Shown here: positions 18,979 to 26,941 of the stretch, piece by piece
Position numbering within the stretch: the stretch's first letter is position 1
Layout: each line of letters opens with the position of its first letter
Position numbers and translations under genes: made by a program
DNA from: a filamentous cyanobacterium CCP2
GTDB lineage: Bacteria > Cyanobacteriota > Cyanobacteriia > Elainellales > Elainellaceae
DNA length: 39,549 nt
Assembly: GCA_003003615.1 (NCBI GenBank)
Contig: PVWD01000024.1
Span: 1-39,549 of the forward strand
Direction of reading: 5' to 3'
The notes under the pieces: generated by a model
Databases searched by the model: none
What the model was told of the DNA's origin: nothing
The model's input: only the letters and a program-made list of their open reading frames with translations

Positions 18979-19812
18979 ATGAGTGGGGAGGTACTGAAAA
19001 AAATTTTGGTGATTGAACAACAAAGTGACGTTCGAGATCTTTTTATGGAAGGTCTTAGAGCAAGGGGGTTCTATCCGATTAGTGCGGCAAGTGGTCGGGT
19101 TGGGCTACAACAGGCAAGAGAACATTTACCCGATCTGATTACCTGTGGGATCACCGTCCCAGAGTTAGATGGCTACAGTGTTTTGTGGCAGTTACGCCAA
19201 TATCCAGCAACTGCGATCATTCCTTTTATTTTTGTTGCGGCAAAAATGACCCAACTTGATTTACGTAAAGCAATGGAATTAGGAGCAAATGATTATCTCA
19301 CCAAACCCTGTACCGTAGATGAGCTAATTCGAGCGATCGCAGTTCAGCTAGAAAAGCAATCCCTTTTGCACCAAGCCAAGCCAAAGCAATTTTCCGCTTC
19401 GTTCGCTCAAGCTCGTTCAAATGTTCCTGAAAACTTTCCTCCTATTGACCAGTTTGACTACCCATCTGAGCCACCCTTGAATGAAGTTTTCCAGTTCATC
19501 GAAGCAAACTATCATCGTTCGATCGCCCTCAGCGATGTGGCTCAAATGGTAGGATACTCTCCCGCTTATCTAACTAACTTAGTTGGGCGACAAACCGGGC
19601 AAACCGTCCAGCAATGGATCATTGAATACCGAATGGCAGCGGCTCGTTCTTTGCTCTTAAAAACCGATCGAGCGATCGAACAAATCGCTACCCAAGTGGG
19701 ATATCACCATTCTGTACATTTCTTTCGCCAGTTTCGCCAATGTCACGGCACAACTCCCCAAGCTTGGCGAAATGCAAATCGTAGCGCGTTTACTCAGTGT
19801 CACAAGCGATGA
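18979..19812 (+). CDS. AraC-family regulator with degenerate receiver domain
   Basis: A 277-residue protein: receiver-like domain (about 6-120), linker, and AraC-type double helix-turn-helix (about 170-270). The HTH part includes SIALSDVAQMVGYSPAYLTNLV and the conserved second helix region AIEQIATQVGYHHSVHFFRQF. The receiver lacks the phosphoacceptor: the usual Asp is Gly57 in DLITCGITVPELDGY, and the acidic pair is Glu13-Gln14. The switch Lys in YLTKP remains. It is thus unlikely to be controlled by phosphorylation. ATG 18979 with GGAGGG five bases upstream is preferred to GTG 18973. Its TGA overlaps the next ATG (ATGA), so it is coupled to the DevBCA genes and is a good candidate for their regulator and that of the biosynthetic genes. 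Confidence 0.9.
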   Translation: MSGEVLKKILVIEQQSDVRDLFMEGLRARGFYPISAASGRVGLQQAREHLPDLITCGITVPELDGYSVLWQLRQYPATAIIPFIFVAAKMTQLDLRKAMELGANDYLTKPCTVDELIRAIAVQLEKQSLLHQAKPKQFSASFAQARSNVPENFPPIDQFDYPSEPPLNEVFQFIEANYHRSIALSDVAQMVGYSPAYLTNLVGRQTGQTVQQWIIEYRMAAARSLLLKTDRAIEQIATQVGYHHSVHFFRQFRQCHGTTPQAWRNANRSAFTQCHKR

Positions 19813-21017
19813 AACCTGACTTTGCCTCACACAGTAAACCCCTTCTTAAACCTTCAGCCCGATGGACAGTCCTTGCGGCGATCGTTTCTGCCTTTGCATT
19901 GGGTGGAGTCACGTTGCGGTATGTCCTTGGCTTCCAGCAAAATCCAGCAACGGTAGCTGATCCGCCGACTCATTCTCCAAACATCCATGCGGTTTCTGCA
20001 TTGGGCTATTTGCAGCCAGAGGGGGATGTGATTTATTTATCGGCTCCGATGTCTCCTGAGGGGGCGGGTAGCCGGGTTGCTAAACTGCTAGTTGAAGAGG
20101 GGGATACGGTTGAAGCAGGGCAAATTGTGGCAGTTCTGGACAATGCTGAGGCTTTACAAGCGGCTTTAATGCAGGCTGAGCAAGAGGTTGCAGTGGCTCA
20201 AGCGAATTTAGCCAGCGTGAGAGCAGGGGCACAAACCGGAGAACTGAATGCTCAATCTGCGGCGATCGCTCAGCTAGAAGCCGAATTGCAAGGGCAGTTG
20301 GCGGCACAAAGTCAGGTGATCACTCGGCTGGAAGCAGCATTAAACAACGCCCGAACGGAGTACCGACGGTATGAAGATCTCTTTGAAGAAGGTGCCATTG
20401 CAGAATCTCAACTAGACAGCCAAGAACTGAACCTGATTACCGTCCAAGAACAACTGAATGAGGCTGCCGTCCACCGAAACCGAATTGAGATGACCATTCA
20501 AGAACAAATCCGCTCTGCTGAAGCAACGCTGAACCAAATTGCAGAAGTTCGTCCAACTGATTTACAACTGGCCCAAGCAGAAGTCGATCGCGCTTTAGCT
20601 CACGTCACAAAAGCTCAAGCAGAATTAGACCTTGCCTATGTTCGTTCTCCTGTGGCAGGGCGCGTGTTGTCAGTCTATACTCAAACTGGAGAAGTGGTGA
20701 GCGATCGGGGAGTTGTGGCACTAGGACAAACCCATCAAATGAACGTGATTGCTGAAGTGTATGAACTGGACATCAACAATGTGCAAGTTGGACAAAGAGC
20801 CACCATGACAAGCCACGCTTTCTCCGGAGAATTACATGGAACAGTGACAAGAACTGGATTACAAATTAACCCGCAAAATATTCTGAGTACTGACCCAGCC
20901 GCAGATGTCGATCGGCGCATTGTAGAAGTTAAAATTCGCTTAGATCCAGATGATAGTCAGAGAGTTTCATCGCTCACTAACTTACAAGTGAATGTCCTGA
21001 TCGATCGATCATTCTGA
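19809..21017 (+). CDS. devB: DevB-family membrane fusion protein (HlyD-like)
   Basis: A 402-residue periplasmic adaptor. One N-terminal membrane helix (about 20-42) precedes the DevB-typical ALGYLQPEGDVIYLSAP segment. A biotinyl-lipoyl-like half (EEGDTVEAGQIVAVLDN) and a long Ala/Gln-rich coiled-coil hairpin (about 115-255) follow. The second lipoyl half (AYVRSPVAGRVLSVYTQTGE) and a beta-barrel domain complete it. DevB joins the DevCA inner-membrane transporter to a TolC-like outer-membrane channel. In heterocyst-forming cyanobacteria DevBCA exports glycolipids. It starts within the stop codon of the regulator gene. No TolC gene is in the window, so the outer-membrane partner would be encoded elsewhere. 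Confidence 0.93.
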   Translation: MKPDFASHSKPLLKPSARWTVLAAIVSAFALGGVTLRYVLGFQQNPATVADPPTHSPNIHAVSALGYLQPEGDVIYLSAPMSPEGAGSRVAKLLVEEGDTVEAGQIVAVLDNAEALQAALMQAEQEVAVAQANLASVRAGAQTGELNAQSAAIAQLEAELQGQLAAQSQVITRLEAALNNARTEYRRYEDLFEEGAIAESQLDSQELNLITVQEQLNEAAVHRNRIEMTIQEQIRSAEATLNQIAEVRPTDLQLAQAEVDRALAHVTKAQAELDLAYVRSPVAGRVLSVYTQTGEVVSDRGVVALGQTHQMNVIAEVYELDINNVQVGQRATMTSHAFSGELHGTVTRTGLQINPQNILSTDPAADVDRRIVEVKIRLDPDDSQRVSSLTNLQVNVLIDRSF

Positions 21018-21059
21018 CACAGTTTTTACCATCTTTTAACCGATACACGGAGAGGAAGG

Positions 21060-22211
21060 ATGCGTCACATCCCTCTAGCCTGGTTGCAACTCAGCCGTGA
21101 AAAAATTCGCCTGATGATTGCCTTAGCTGGCATTGCCTTTGCCGTAATTTTGATGTTTATGCAGCTTGGCTTCCAGGCAGCCCTATACAATAGCGCAGTC
21201 CGGTTTCACCAAAATTTGCAGGGTGATCTCATTCTGATTAGTGCCCGTTCTAAGGCTCTAAGTTTCATGGAACCGTTTTCCTGGCGGCGATTGTATCAGG
21301 TATTGGGAGTGAATGGGGTAGTTGCGGTGAGTCCGGTTTATGTTGGGTTTGCAGATTGGAAAAATCCACAGGATGGCAGCTTTCGCACGATTTATGTTTA
21401 TGGGTTTCAGCCCTATGGTTCTGCTTTTCAACTACCAGAAGTGTCGCAAAATTTAGACAAGCTAAAACTTAATGAGACTATTTTGTTCGATCGCGCTTCC
21501 CGTTCTGAATATGGCCCGATCGCTGACACGTTCCAGCAGGAAAAAGTAGTCTTAACTGAACTAGGTGGCAAACGAATTAACGTCGTGGGCTTATTTACTT
21601 TGGGGCCATCCTTCGGAGCTGACGGCAATATCATTACCAGCGACTCAAACTTTCTACGGTTATTCAGCAACCGAAGATCAGGAGAAATTAATATTGGACT
21701 CATCCAGCTTCAGCCTGATGTCGATCGGCAAACCGTTTTGAATACAGTAAAAGCAATTCTGCCTCCGGATGTAAGAGTTTTAACCCATCAAGGGTTTGTA
21801 CAATTTGAAAAAAACTATTGGCAGACGAGTACGGCGATCGGCTTTATTTTTACGTTGGGGGTAAGTATGGGATTCATTGTTGGAACGGTCATTGTCTATC
21901 AAATTCTCTACAGTGATGTTTCAACTCACCTGTCAGAATATGCCACATTAAAGGCAATGGGATACAAAAACCAATACCTCTTATCGATCGTCTTTCAAGA
22001 AGCGGTGATACTAGCAGTATTAGGTTATATTCCTGGATTTGCCCTCTCGTTGGGACTGTATGATTTAACTAAAAATGCAACTTTTTTGCCGCTAGAAATG
22101 GCATTCGATCGCGCATTCTTGGTTTTTTTATTAACTGTATTAATGTGTTCTATTTCTGGTGTGATTGCCATGCGTAAACTCAATCAGGCTGATCCAGCAG
22201 ATATTTTTTAA
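21060..22211 (+). CDS. devC: DevC-family ABC transporter permease (FtsX/MacB-like)
   Basis: A 383-residue permease with four membrane helices: one at the N-terminus (about 14-38) and three near the C-terminus (about 257-283, 303-330 and 348-370). A large periplasmic domain lies between, the MacB/FtsX arrangement. The segment SEYATLKAMGYKNQYLLSIVFQEA is the conserved loop that contacts the ATPase. AGAGGAAGG lies directly upstream of the ATG. The gene follows devB by 42 nt and precedes devA by 39 nt. It probably drives export of the lipid product made by the neighbouring cluster. Confidence 0.93.
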   Translation: MRHIPLAWLQLSREKIRLMIALAGIAFAVILMFMQLGFQAALYNSAVRFHQNLQGDLILISARSKALSFMEPFSWRRLYQVLGVNGVVAVSPVYVGFADWKNPQDGSFRTIYVYGFQPYGSAFQLPEVSQNLDKLKLNETILFDRASRSEYGPIADTFQQEKVVLTELGGKRINVVGLFTLGPSFGADGNIITSDSNFLRLFSNRRSGEINIGLIQLQPDVDRQTVLNTVKAILPPDVRVLTHQGFVQFEKNYWQTSTAIGFIFTLGVSMGFIVGTVIVYQILYSDVSTHLSEYATLKAMGYKNQYLLSIVFQEAVILAVLGYIPGFALSLGLYDLTKNATFLPLEMAFDRAFLVFLLTVLMCSISGVIAMRKLNQADPADIF

Positions 22212-22250
22212 TCTTAGTTACTCACTTAAAAAATTACACCTTAAATACCA

Positions 22251-23015
22251 ATGGATCAGCCGATCGTCACCGTTAAAAACTTAAATCATTATTTTGGGCA
22301 TGGACAATTGTGCAGGCAAATTTTATCGAATATTAATTTAGAAATTCGATCGGGTGAAATTGTAATTTTATCTGGGCCATCGGGTTCTGGAAAAACAACG
22401 TTGTTGACCTTAATTGGCGGATTGCGATCGGTTCATGCAGGCAGCCTTCAAGTGTTTGGGCAAGAATTACGAGGCGCGAGTGAATCCCAATTAGTAACCA
22501 TCCGTCGCCATATTGGCTACATTTTTCAAGCTCACAATTTGCTTCACTCTTTAACTGCCCTGCAAAATGTTCAGATGTCCGTTCAGCTTCATCAGTCTGT
22601 CTCCTGTGCCGATGCTCAACGGCAATCAGAAGCTGCGTTAAAAGCGGTGGGGCTGGGCGATCGACTGTACGATTATCCAGACAATCTCTCTGGTGGACAA
22701 AAACAGCGTGTTGCAATTGCAAGGGCCCTTGTGTGCCACCCTAAGCTCGTCCTGGCAGATGAACCGACCGCAGCACTGGATAGCAAATCGGGGCGAGACG
22801 TTGTTAACCTGATGCAGCAATTGGTCAAACAACAAGGATGTGGCGTTTTGATGGTGACGCATGATCATCGGATTTTGGACACCGCCGATCGCATTGTGCA
22901 AATGGAAGATGGGCAGCTTGTCAACGCCGATCAAGTGAATCACAATCATCACAATGGACATCCTCTTGCCGCAAGCTCAGCAAAATTGAATCATTTTAAT
23001 CATGAACGAATATAA
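22251..23015 (+). CDS. devA: DevA-family ABC transporter ATPase
   Basis: A 254-residue ATPase of the LolD/MacB/DevA type. Walker A GPSGSGKT is at 42-49, the Q-loop at IFQAHNLL, the signature LSGGQ at 146-150, Walker B LVLADE at 166-171, and the H-loop at MVTHDH. It energises DevC. An unusual C-terminal tail (about 230-251) is rich in His and Asn (NHNHHNGH). This is longer than needed for the fold and could bind metal or simply be disordered. The gene ends the plus-strand operon and converges on the 23060-23275 gene. Confidence 0.95.
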   Translation: MDQPIVTVKNLNHYFGHGQLCRQILSNINLEIRSGEIVILSGPSGSGKTTLLTLIGGLRSVHAGSLQVFGQELRGASESQLVTIRRHIGYIFQAHNLLHSLTALQNVQMSVQLHQSVSCADAQRQSEAALKAVGLGDRLYDYPDNLSGGQKQRVAIARALVCHPKLVLADEPTAALDSKSGRDVVNLMQQLVKQQGCGVLMVTHDHRILDTADRIVQMEDGQLVNADQVNHNHHNGHPLAASSAKLNHFNHERI

Positions 23016-23059
23016 TTCCTGGATTAAATGCCCTATGCATCCCGTTAAGTCATTACCAT

Positions 23060-23275
23060 TTACGAGTTTTCGTTTAACTCGATCGCCAGTACAGCCATAA
23101 ATATAGTGGGCATTAATGTGCCAATCCACGGATTGTAGTGTGCAGTTTGTAATAGAAAGTAATACGCATTCATCCCACTCACAAAGATTAAGAAGATGAG
23201 CCCCATGGGACTAACTAAAAATTCTATGAATTCCAGAACTGTAAGCAGAACTTGCATGAGTTGAATAGCTGACAT
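23060..23275 (-). CDS. Small hypothetical membrane protein
   Basis: 71 residues with two hydrophobic segments (about 8-35 and 52-66) joined by a short Tyr-rich loop and ending in an acidic ELNENS tail. I do not recognise a family. It starts 9 nt after the PATAN gene stop in the same direction, so it is probably the last gene of the globin-Roadblock-GTPase operon. It could serve as the membrane anchor or partner of that module. No strong Shine-Dalgarno is visible. Its reality rests on position, length and coherent membrane pattern. Confidence 0.55.
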   Translation of the reverse strand: MSAIQLMQVLLTVLEFIEFLVSPMGLIFLIFVSGMNAYYFLLQTAHYNPWIGTLMPTIFMAVLAIELNENS

Positions 23276-23284
23276 ATGAATTTT

Positions 23285-24133
23285 TTAAGCCTTGACTTTT
23301 AGAAAACCCAACAAATTATGTAGAAAAGATTGACTGACATGAGTGACCGATTTTTGAGCAGACATTAGCTCAACTGAATCAGTTTCACCATCAGGTCTTG
23401 GAACTTCCGCAACTAAAGGCATTTCCTCAGCGATGCCTGATACAATTAGGCGGAAAGCAACCTGTTGCACTTGTTCAATCGGCAATTGTAGCTGTTTAGC
23501 AATTACATCTAACGCCACCGAACCATTTACAAACTCCCACACTTGCCACTCTGTTTGGTTCAATTTTTGTTGAGGTTTGCCATCAATAACACTGACCAAA
23601 GCAGAGGTTGGTTCGGGGAGCTTATCAGCCAATGCAGACCAATCTTTTAAGGCTCTCAGTCCTGCTAAGGTTACTTCGGTTGCAGGTGCGCTCAAACCAG
23701 TCATTTCAGCCGATGGAAGCGGGGCTTTTGGGTCAAACTGAAACCAGCCATCTTTAAGCATGAATAACGCACACACTTGCTGCATGACTTGGGCATAAAA
23801 CAGAAGCTTTAGCTGTTCTGCATTTAAAACACCTTGAGACTTAAGACACAACCCGATCGCCGTATTGATTGCACAAGACTGAGCAAGCCGCGATGCTGCT
23901 CGATCGCCCAACCAACCCCGTTTGCTAATCATCCGCAATAAACCTTCCTGATCAAGGCGACTGCTGGCTGCCACAATTCGTCCCTGATTAAACCAAATGT
24001 GATGATTACGCTGTTGTCCAGAATCGGTGTCAGTCAGCGTGCAAATTGTGAGTAATCCAACTTTATTGCCTTGCTCTAAAAACTGAAAAAGTTCTGCCAA
24101 AGAGAACTCTGCCAAATAACCAGTGACAGCCAT
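23285..24133 (-). CDS. PATAN/DUF4388-domain protein
   Basis: A 282-residue protein starting with the DUF4388 (PATAN) signature: GYLAEFSLAELFQFLEQGNKVGLL, then HIWFNQGRIVAA. This domain occurs at the N-terminus of PatA and in cyanobacterial taxis regulators. There is no receiver domain here. The second half (about 170-255) holds a winged-helix-like segment (WEFVNGSVALDVIAKQLQL), common in stand-alone PATAN proteins. AAGGAGAAAA directly precedes the ATG. It is encoded downstream of a GTPase and a Roadblock protein. Known biology points to protein-protein switching, often in motility or cell patterning. Here it is a likely output or adaptor of the GTPase. Confidence 0.88.
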   Translation of the reverse strand: MAVTGYLAEFSLAELFQFLEQGNKVGLLTICTLTDTDSGQQRNHHIWFNQGRIVAASSRLDQEGLLRMISKRGWLGDRAASRLAQSCAINTAIGLCLKSQGVLNAEQLKLLFYAQVMQQVCALFMLKDGWFQFDPKAPLPSAEMTGLSAPATEVTLAGLRALKDWSALADKLPEPTSALVSVIDGKPQQKLNQTEWQVWEFVNGSVALDVIAKQLQLPIEQVQQVAFRLIVSGIAEEMPLVAEVPRPDGETDSVELMSAQKSVTHVSQSFLHNLLGFLKVKA

Positions 24134-24319
24134 TTTTCTCCTTACTTTGGGTAAAATGCATGACTTACTATCGCAGTGCGCAGAATGCTTAGGACAAGTT
24201 CTCTGCCATTAAGCTCATCCATTAGGGATTGCCGCAAACTCGATCGTCCTAACTTTTCCATCTGTTGCCATAAATTAATTTAGATCCTTGAAACTTAAAC
24301 TCAATTAGGGCTTAACCAT

Positions 24320-24859
24320 CTAAACAAGACATTCCTGAGAAGAGTGTTCAATTAATTTGATAATTGTTTGTGCAACTGAAGTCGTTTGAGTTGGATTAAC
24401 ATTAACGATCGGAGGGCATTCAAACGGATTAGGATACCCCAAAGCCAAACCAATATTGGCAGCTTCCCAAGCATTCGGGCAGTCTACATGGGTTAAACCA
24501 ATTATCATTGGAGCTTGAGAGCGTTGTTCCATGAAGGTAAGAATACGACGAGCAGCACGAAATTCACCGGGACGATGAGCCGCAACCAAAAGAATGTAAG
24601 CATGAGCTTTGCGGATGAGAATGTCCCACATGAAGTCAAAGCGAGACTGTCCGGGTGTGCCATAAAGGTGCAGTGCCATCTCTGAACCAAATTGCAATCT
24701 GCCAAAGTCAAATGCAACGGTTGTTTTCGTTTTTAGCAATGAAGTTTCGTCCGTTGCTCGTCGATCGGTATCAACAACTTCAATTTCACTCACTGAACGA
24801 ATGAAGGTGGATTTTCCGGCTCCAACGGGCCCAGTTACCACCAAACGCATAATTTCCAT
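24320..24859 (-). CDS. Ras-like small GTPase (MglA/CvnD type)
   Basis: A 179-residue GTPase from ATG 24859; longer upstream frames add an implausible 86-residue segment. The P-loop GPVGAGKS is at 10-17. The switch-II region reads LYGTPGQSRFDFMW, where a Gly stands in place of the usual Asp of DxxG, as in the CvnD subgroup. THVD serves as the base-recognition motif. MglA/CvnD proteins are polarity or signalling switches whose activators are Roadblock proteins, and a Roadblock gene lies directly upstream. A 254-nt gap separates the two. Within the operon it is the likely central switch between the globin sensor and PATAN output. Confidence 0.92.
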   Translation of the reverse strand: MEIMRLVVTGPVGAGKSTFIRSVSEIEVVDTDRRATDETSLLKTKTTVAFDFGRLQFGSEMALHLYGTPGQSRFDFMWDILIRKAHAYILLVAAHRPGEFRAARRILTFMEQRSQAPMIIGLTHVDCPNAWEAANIGLALGYPNPFECPPIVNVNPTQTTSVAQTIIKLIEHSSQECLV

Positions 24860-25113
24860 TAAACCTGACTCAGTAAAAGGAATAGAGTTGGAATTGTTTA
24901 GGTTAGAAAATGGGAGAAAAGTGATTGAGAGAAGATAAGAGTATTTACAATTTTGAAATGAATATTGCAACCCGTAGAAAATGCACAACAGAAGACTTAA
25001 AACATGTGAAATGCTCTTTGGAGGAATTCTAACGAGATGAAAGGATGATTGAAAAGAAACGATAAATCTTACTGTATCGCTAAGATGAAATTTTTCAAGC
25101 ATCCTCCATCTCA

Positions 25114-25485
25114 TCAAGCTAAAATGAGCTTCAATTCAGATAAAGCACGCTTGATTTCAAGCATGAGCAAACCCTGTTTAGCAGACTGATTCGCCAAAAC
25201 CAGAAAGACTGCATCTTCACCACAGCTTGTCAGAATGCCATAGCCTTTGTCCCCCTCTACAAAAATTCGATCGATGCTCCCTCTAGCAAGCTCACCTCCG
25301 ATCCGTTCGCCCAATGAAAGCATTGCCGCAGACATTGCCGATACCCGTTCTTCATCCATCCCTCCCGGAATGATAGCAGCCAAGGGCAACCCATCTGGAG
25401 TCACTAATGCGGCTCCCTGAACATCATTGGTAGAGGTGACAAAATTTTGTAGAATGCTGCTGAGTTTTTCAGTGCTAATTGCCAT
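25114..25485 (-). CDS. Roadblock/LC7 family protein (MglB-like)
   Basis: A 123-residue Roadblock/LC7 domain protein starting at ATG 25485, with AAGGAAA upstream. It shows the family pattern: helix ILQNFVTSTNDVQGAALVTPDGLPLAA, then GERIGGELARG, IFVEGDKGYGILTSCG and a final VLANQSAKQGLLMLEIKRAL. Such proteins dimerise and act as GTPase-activating or scaffold partners of MglA/CvnD-type GTPases. It lies directly upstream of such a GTPase. Upstream extension to 25626 would overlap the 25535-25798 gene and is rejected. Confidence 0.93.
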   Translation of the reverse strand: MAISTEKLSSILQNFVTSTNDVQGAALVTPDGLPLAAIIPGGMDEERVSAMSAAMLSLGERIGGELARGSIDRIFVEGDKGYGILTSCGEDAVFLVLANQSAKQGLLMLEIKRALSELKLILA

Positions 25486-25534
25486 GACGTTTTCCTTGTC
25501 AAAAGTAGTAGAAGTGAATTGTTGATTACCGTTC

Positions 25535-25798
25535 TTATTGCTGTTTGCAAAGAATGGTTGAAGCGATCGTAGTCTTTTGCTTAGATACATGAAGTAGTGC
25601 ATCCACAGCCAAATCACATAAAGCATGGGTTACATCAGCATTGGCTCGACTAGTTGCGATCGCAAAAATTGCAGTAAGCCTTTCTTCAAGCGTTTCTTCA
25701 ACTCCAACAACAAACGCCTGAAAGCAGGAAGTTTGATAAAAAGCATACGGCGATGGGGAATTTTGGTTGCAAAGAGATGCCAGCGACGAGATCGACAT
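25535..25798 (-). CDS. Small hypothetical protein between globin and Roadblock genes
   Basis: 87 residues, family not recognised. It fits exactly into the gap between its neighbours. Its ATG lies 6 nt after the globin stop, with GTAGGT just upstream, and it ends 49 nt before the Roadblock start. The centre is mildly helical and acidic (VEETLEERLTAIFAIATS, then LCDLAVDALLHVS) with several Cys residues. No signal peptide or membrane helix is evident. Position suggests it works with the globin or Roadblock protein. Chance ORFs overlap it on both strands, so the call rests mainly on spacing and ribosome binding site. Confidence 0.5.
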   Translation of the reverse strand: MSISSLASLCNQNSPSPYAFYQTSCFQAFVVGVEETLEERLTAIFAIATSRANADVTHALCDLAVDALLHVSKQKTTIASTILCKQQ

Positions 25799-25804
25799 AC
25801 TGAC

Positions 25805-26359
25805 CTACATTGCTCCTGCACCCGTTGTGATCAGCCGTTTGAATAAGCCCTCTGTCCACCCCGTTTCTCTCAAGACGGCTGCCGAGGAAACTTCGATGTA
25901 AGCCTGCTCAATAAACGCTAAATCAATCATGCAAATCTTGCTGAGGGCATCCCGCAGTGCTTCAGGCTGACCTTCTGCCTGCAAACGCTTGCTTGCTTCC
26001 TGAACAACCGCCGCCATGGCTGGAACAACATGCTGGGGGCCAATGCCAATCCGCACATGAATTAAACCAATCCTCCAGCGACGATCGGCATAATCATTCC
26101 CCCAGTTGTCCATGCCTGTAAACATTTCCTCAAACCACTGGACAAAAGTTTCCCGTAAGCGATGAATGCGACCTTCAGAACCATTCAAAATAGCACTCAT
26201 TTCTGCATCACGACCCAAAAAAGCATAGAAATGATCTGCCATGTCTGGGGCAATGTTTGCACCCCAATCCGCCCTAGATTGCAGCAAAGCTTTATCTTCA
26301 GTAGTAAAGCTAATTCGAGTTGCCATTGTAGACATAAATGAGTGCGGCTCTAATGCCAT
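25805..26359 (-). CDS. Globin-coupled-sensor-type globin (protoglobin-like)
   Basis: A 184-residue single-domain protein starting at ATG 26359, with AGGAG eight bases upstream. It matches globin sensor domains: the block WRIGLIHVRIGIGPQHVVPAM contains the proximal heme ligand, His101, in the IGxxHxxIG pattern typical of HemAT-like sensors and protoglobins. There is no attached methyl-accepting, kinase or cyclase domain. It should bind O2, NO or CO, or sense redox, and pass the signal by protein contact. As the first gene of the Roadblock-GTPase-PATAN operon it is the likely sensor of that module. Confidence 0.9.
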   Translation of the reverse strand: MALEPHSFMSTMATRISFTTEDKALLQSRADWGANIAPDMADHFYAFLGRDAEMSAILNGSEGRIHRLRETFVQWFEEMFTGMDNWGNDYADRRWRIGLIHVRIGIGPQHVVPAMAAVVQEASKRLQAEGQPEALRDALSKICMIDLAFIEQAYIEVSSAAVLRETGWTEGLFKRLITTGAGAM

Positions 26360-26941
26360 GAGTAGGCTCCTTTCAAAATAATTTCCTGATTGATGCTCCC
26401 TTTATAACAATCCAATCTTGTCAATCCCCATAGGGATAATACGTATTTATATAAACGAGAAAACCTTAACTAATAAAACTCAAAACCTATAATCGATCGC
26501 GTCTCAAAAACTTCAAACTACAACAGCTCGAATATCAATCTACAATAAACTCAATACAGCTTAATATAAATATCTCACCTCAAAAGCCCTTTACCGAGGG
26601 AACTTCAAGTTCCTCTAGTGCTTTGAGTTTAACAATAAATTATTTGTTTAAGTATTTTCGTTAAGTGGTTAAATGTAATGAAAAATAGACTGTTTAGAAA
26701 AAATCAAGTCTTTTGTTTGGATTGAAAAAAAGCCAGAGAAATTGGGAAGTCTTTAAAATTTAAAGGCATAAGGCAAAGCGATGCTCTATGCGATTATCTC
26801 GGTAACAATCATTGGTGGAAGTACTGATTGATCCGTACATAAAACAATACCCATTTAGTCTTTAAGAAATTAGAGGAATTGGGTAAGTATGGAAGGTATT
26901 GAAAAGACAAACCCCACAACACCTCTGAAAAAGAAGGAGAA
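26360..26941. promoter_or_regulatory. Intergenic region upstream of globin operon, with hairpin
   Basis: A 582-nt AT-rich gap between the globin gene and the stop of the REC-kinase gene, both on minus. It should hold the globin-operon promoter. The clear structure is a nested hairpin at 26583-26624: an inner GGAACTT/AAGTTCC arm around 26599-26613 and an outer AAAGC/GCTTT pair. This could be a terminator, attenuator or part of a small RNA. No convincing gene is seen; the 74-residue frame at 26809-27033 overlaps the kinase gene end. Confidence 0.45.
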
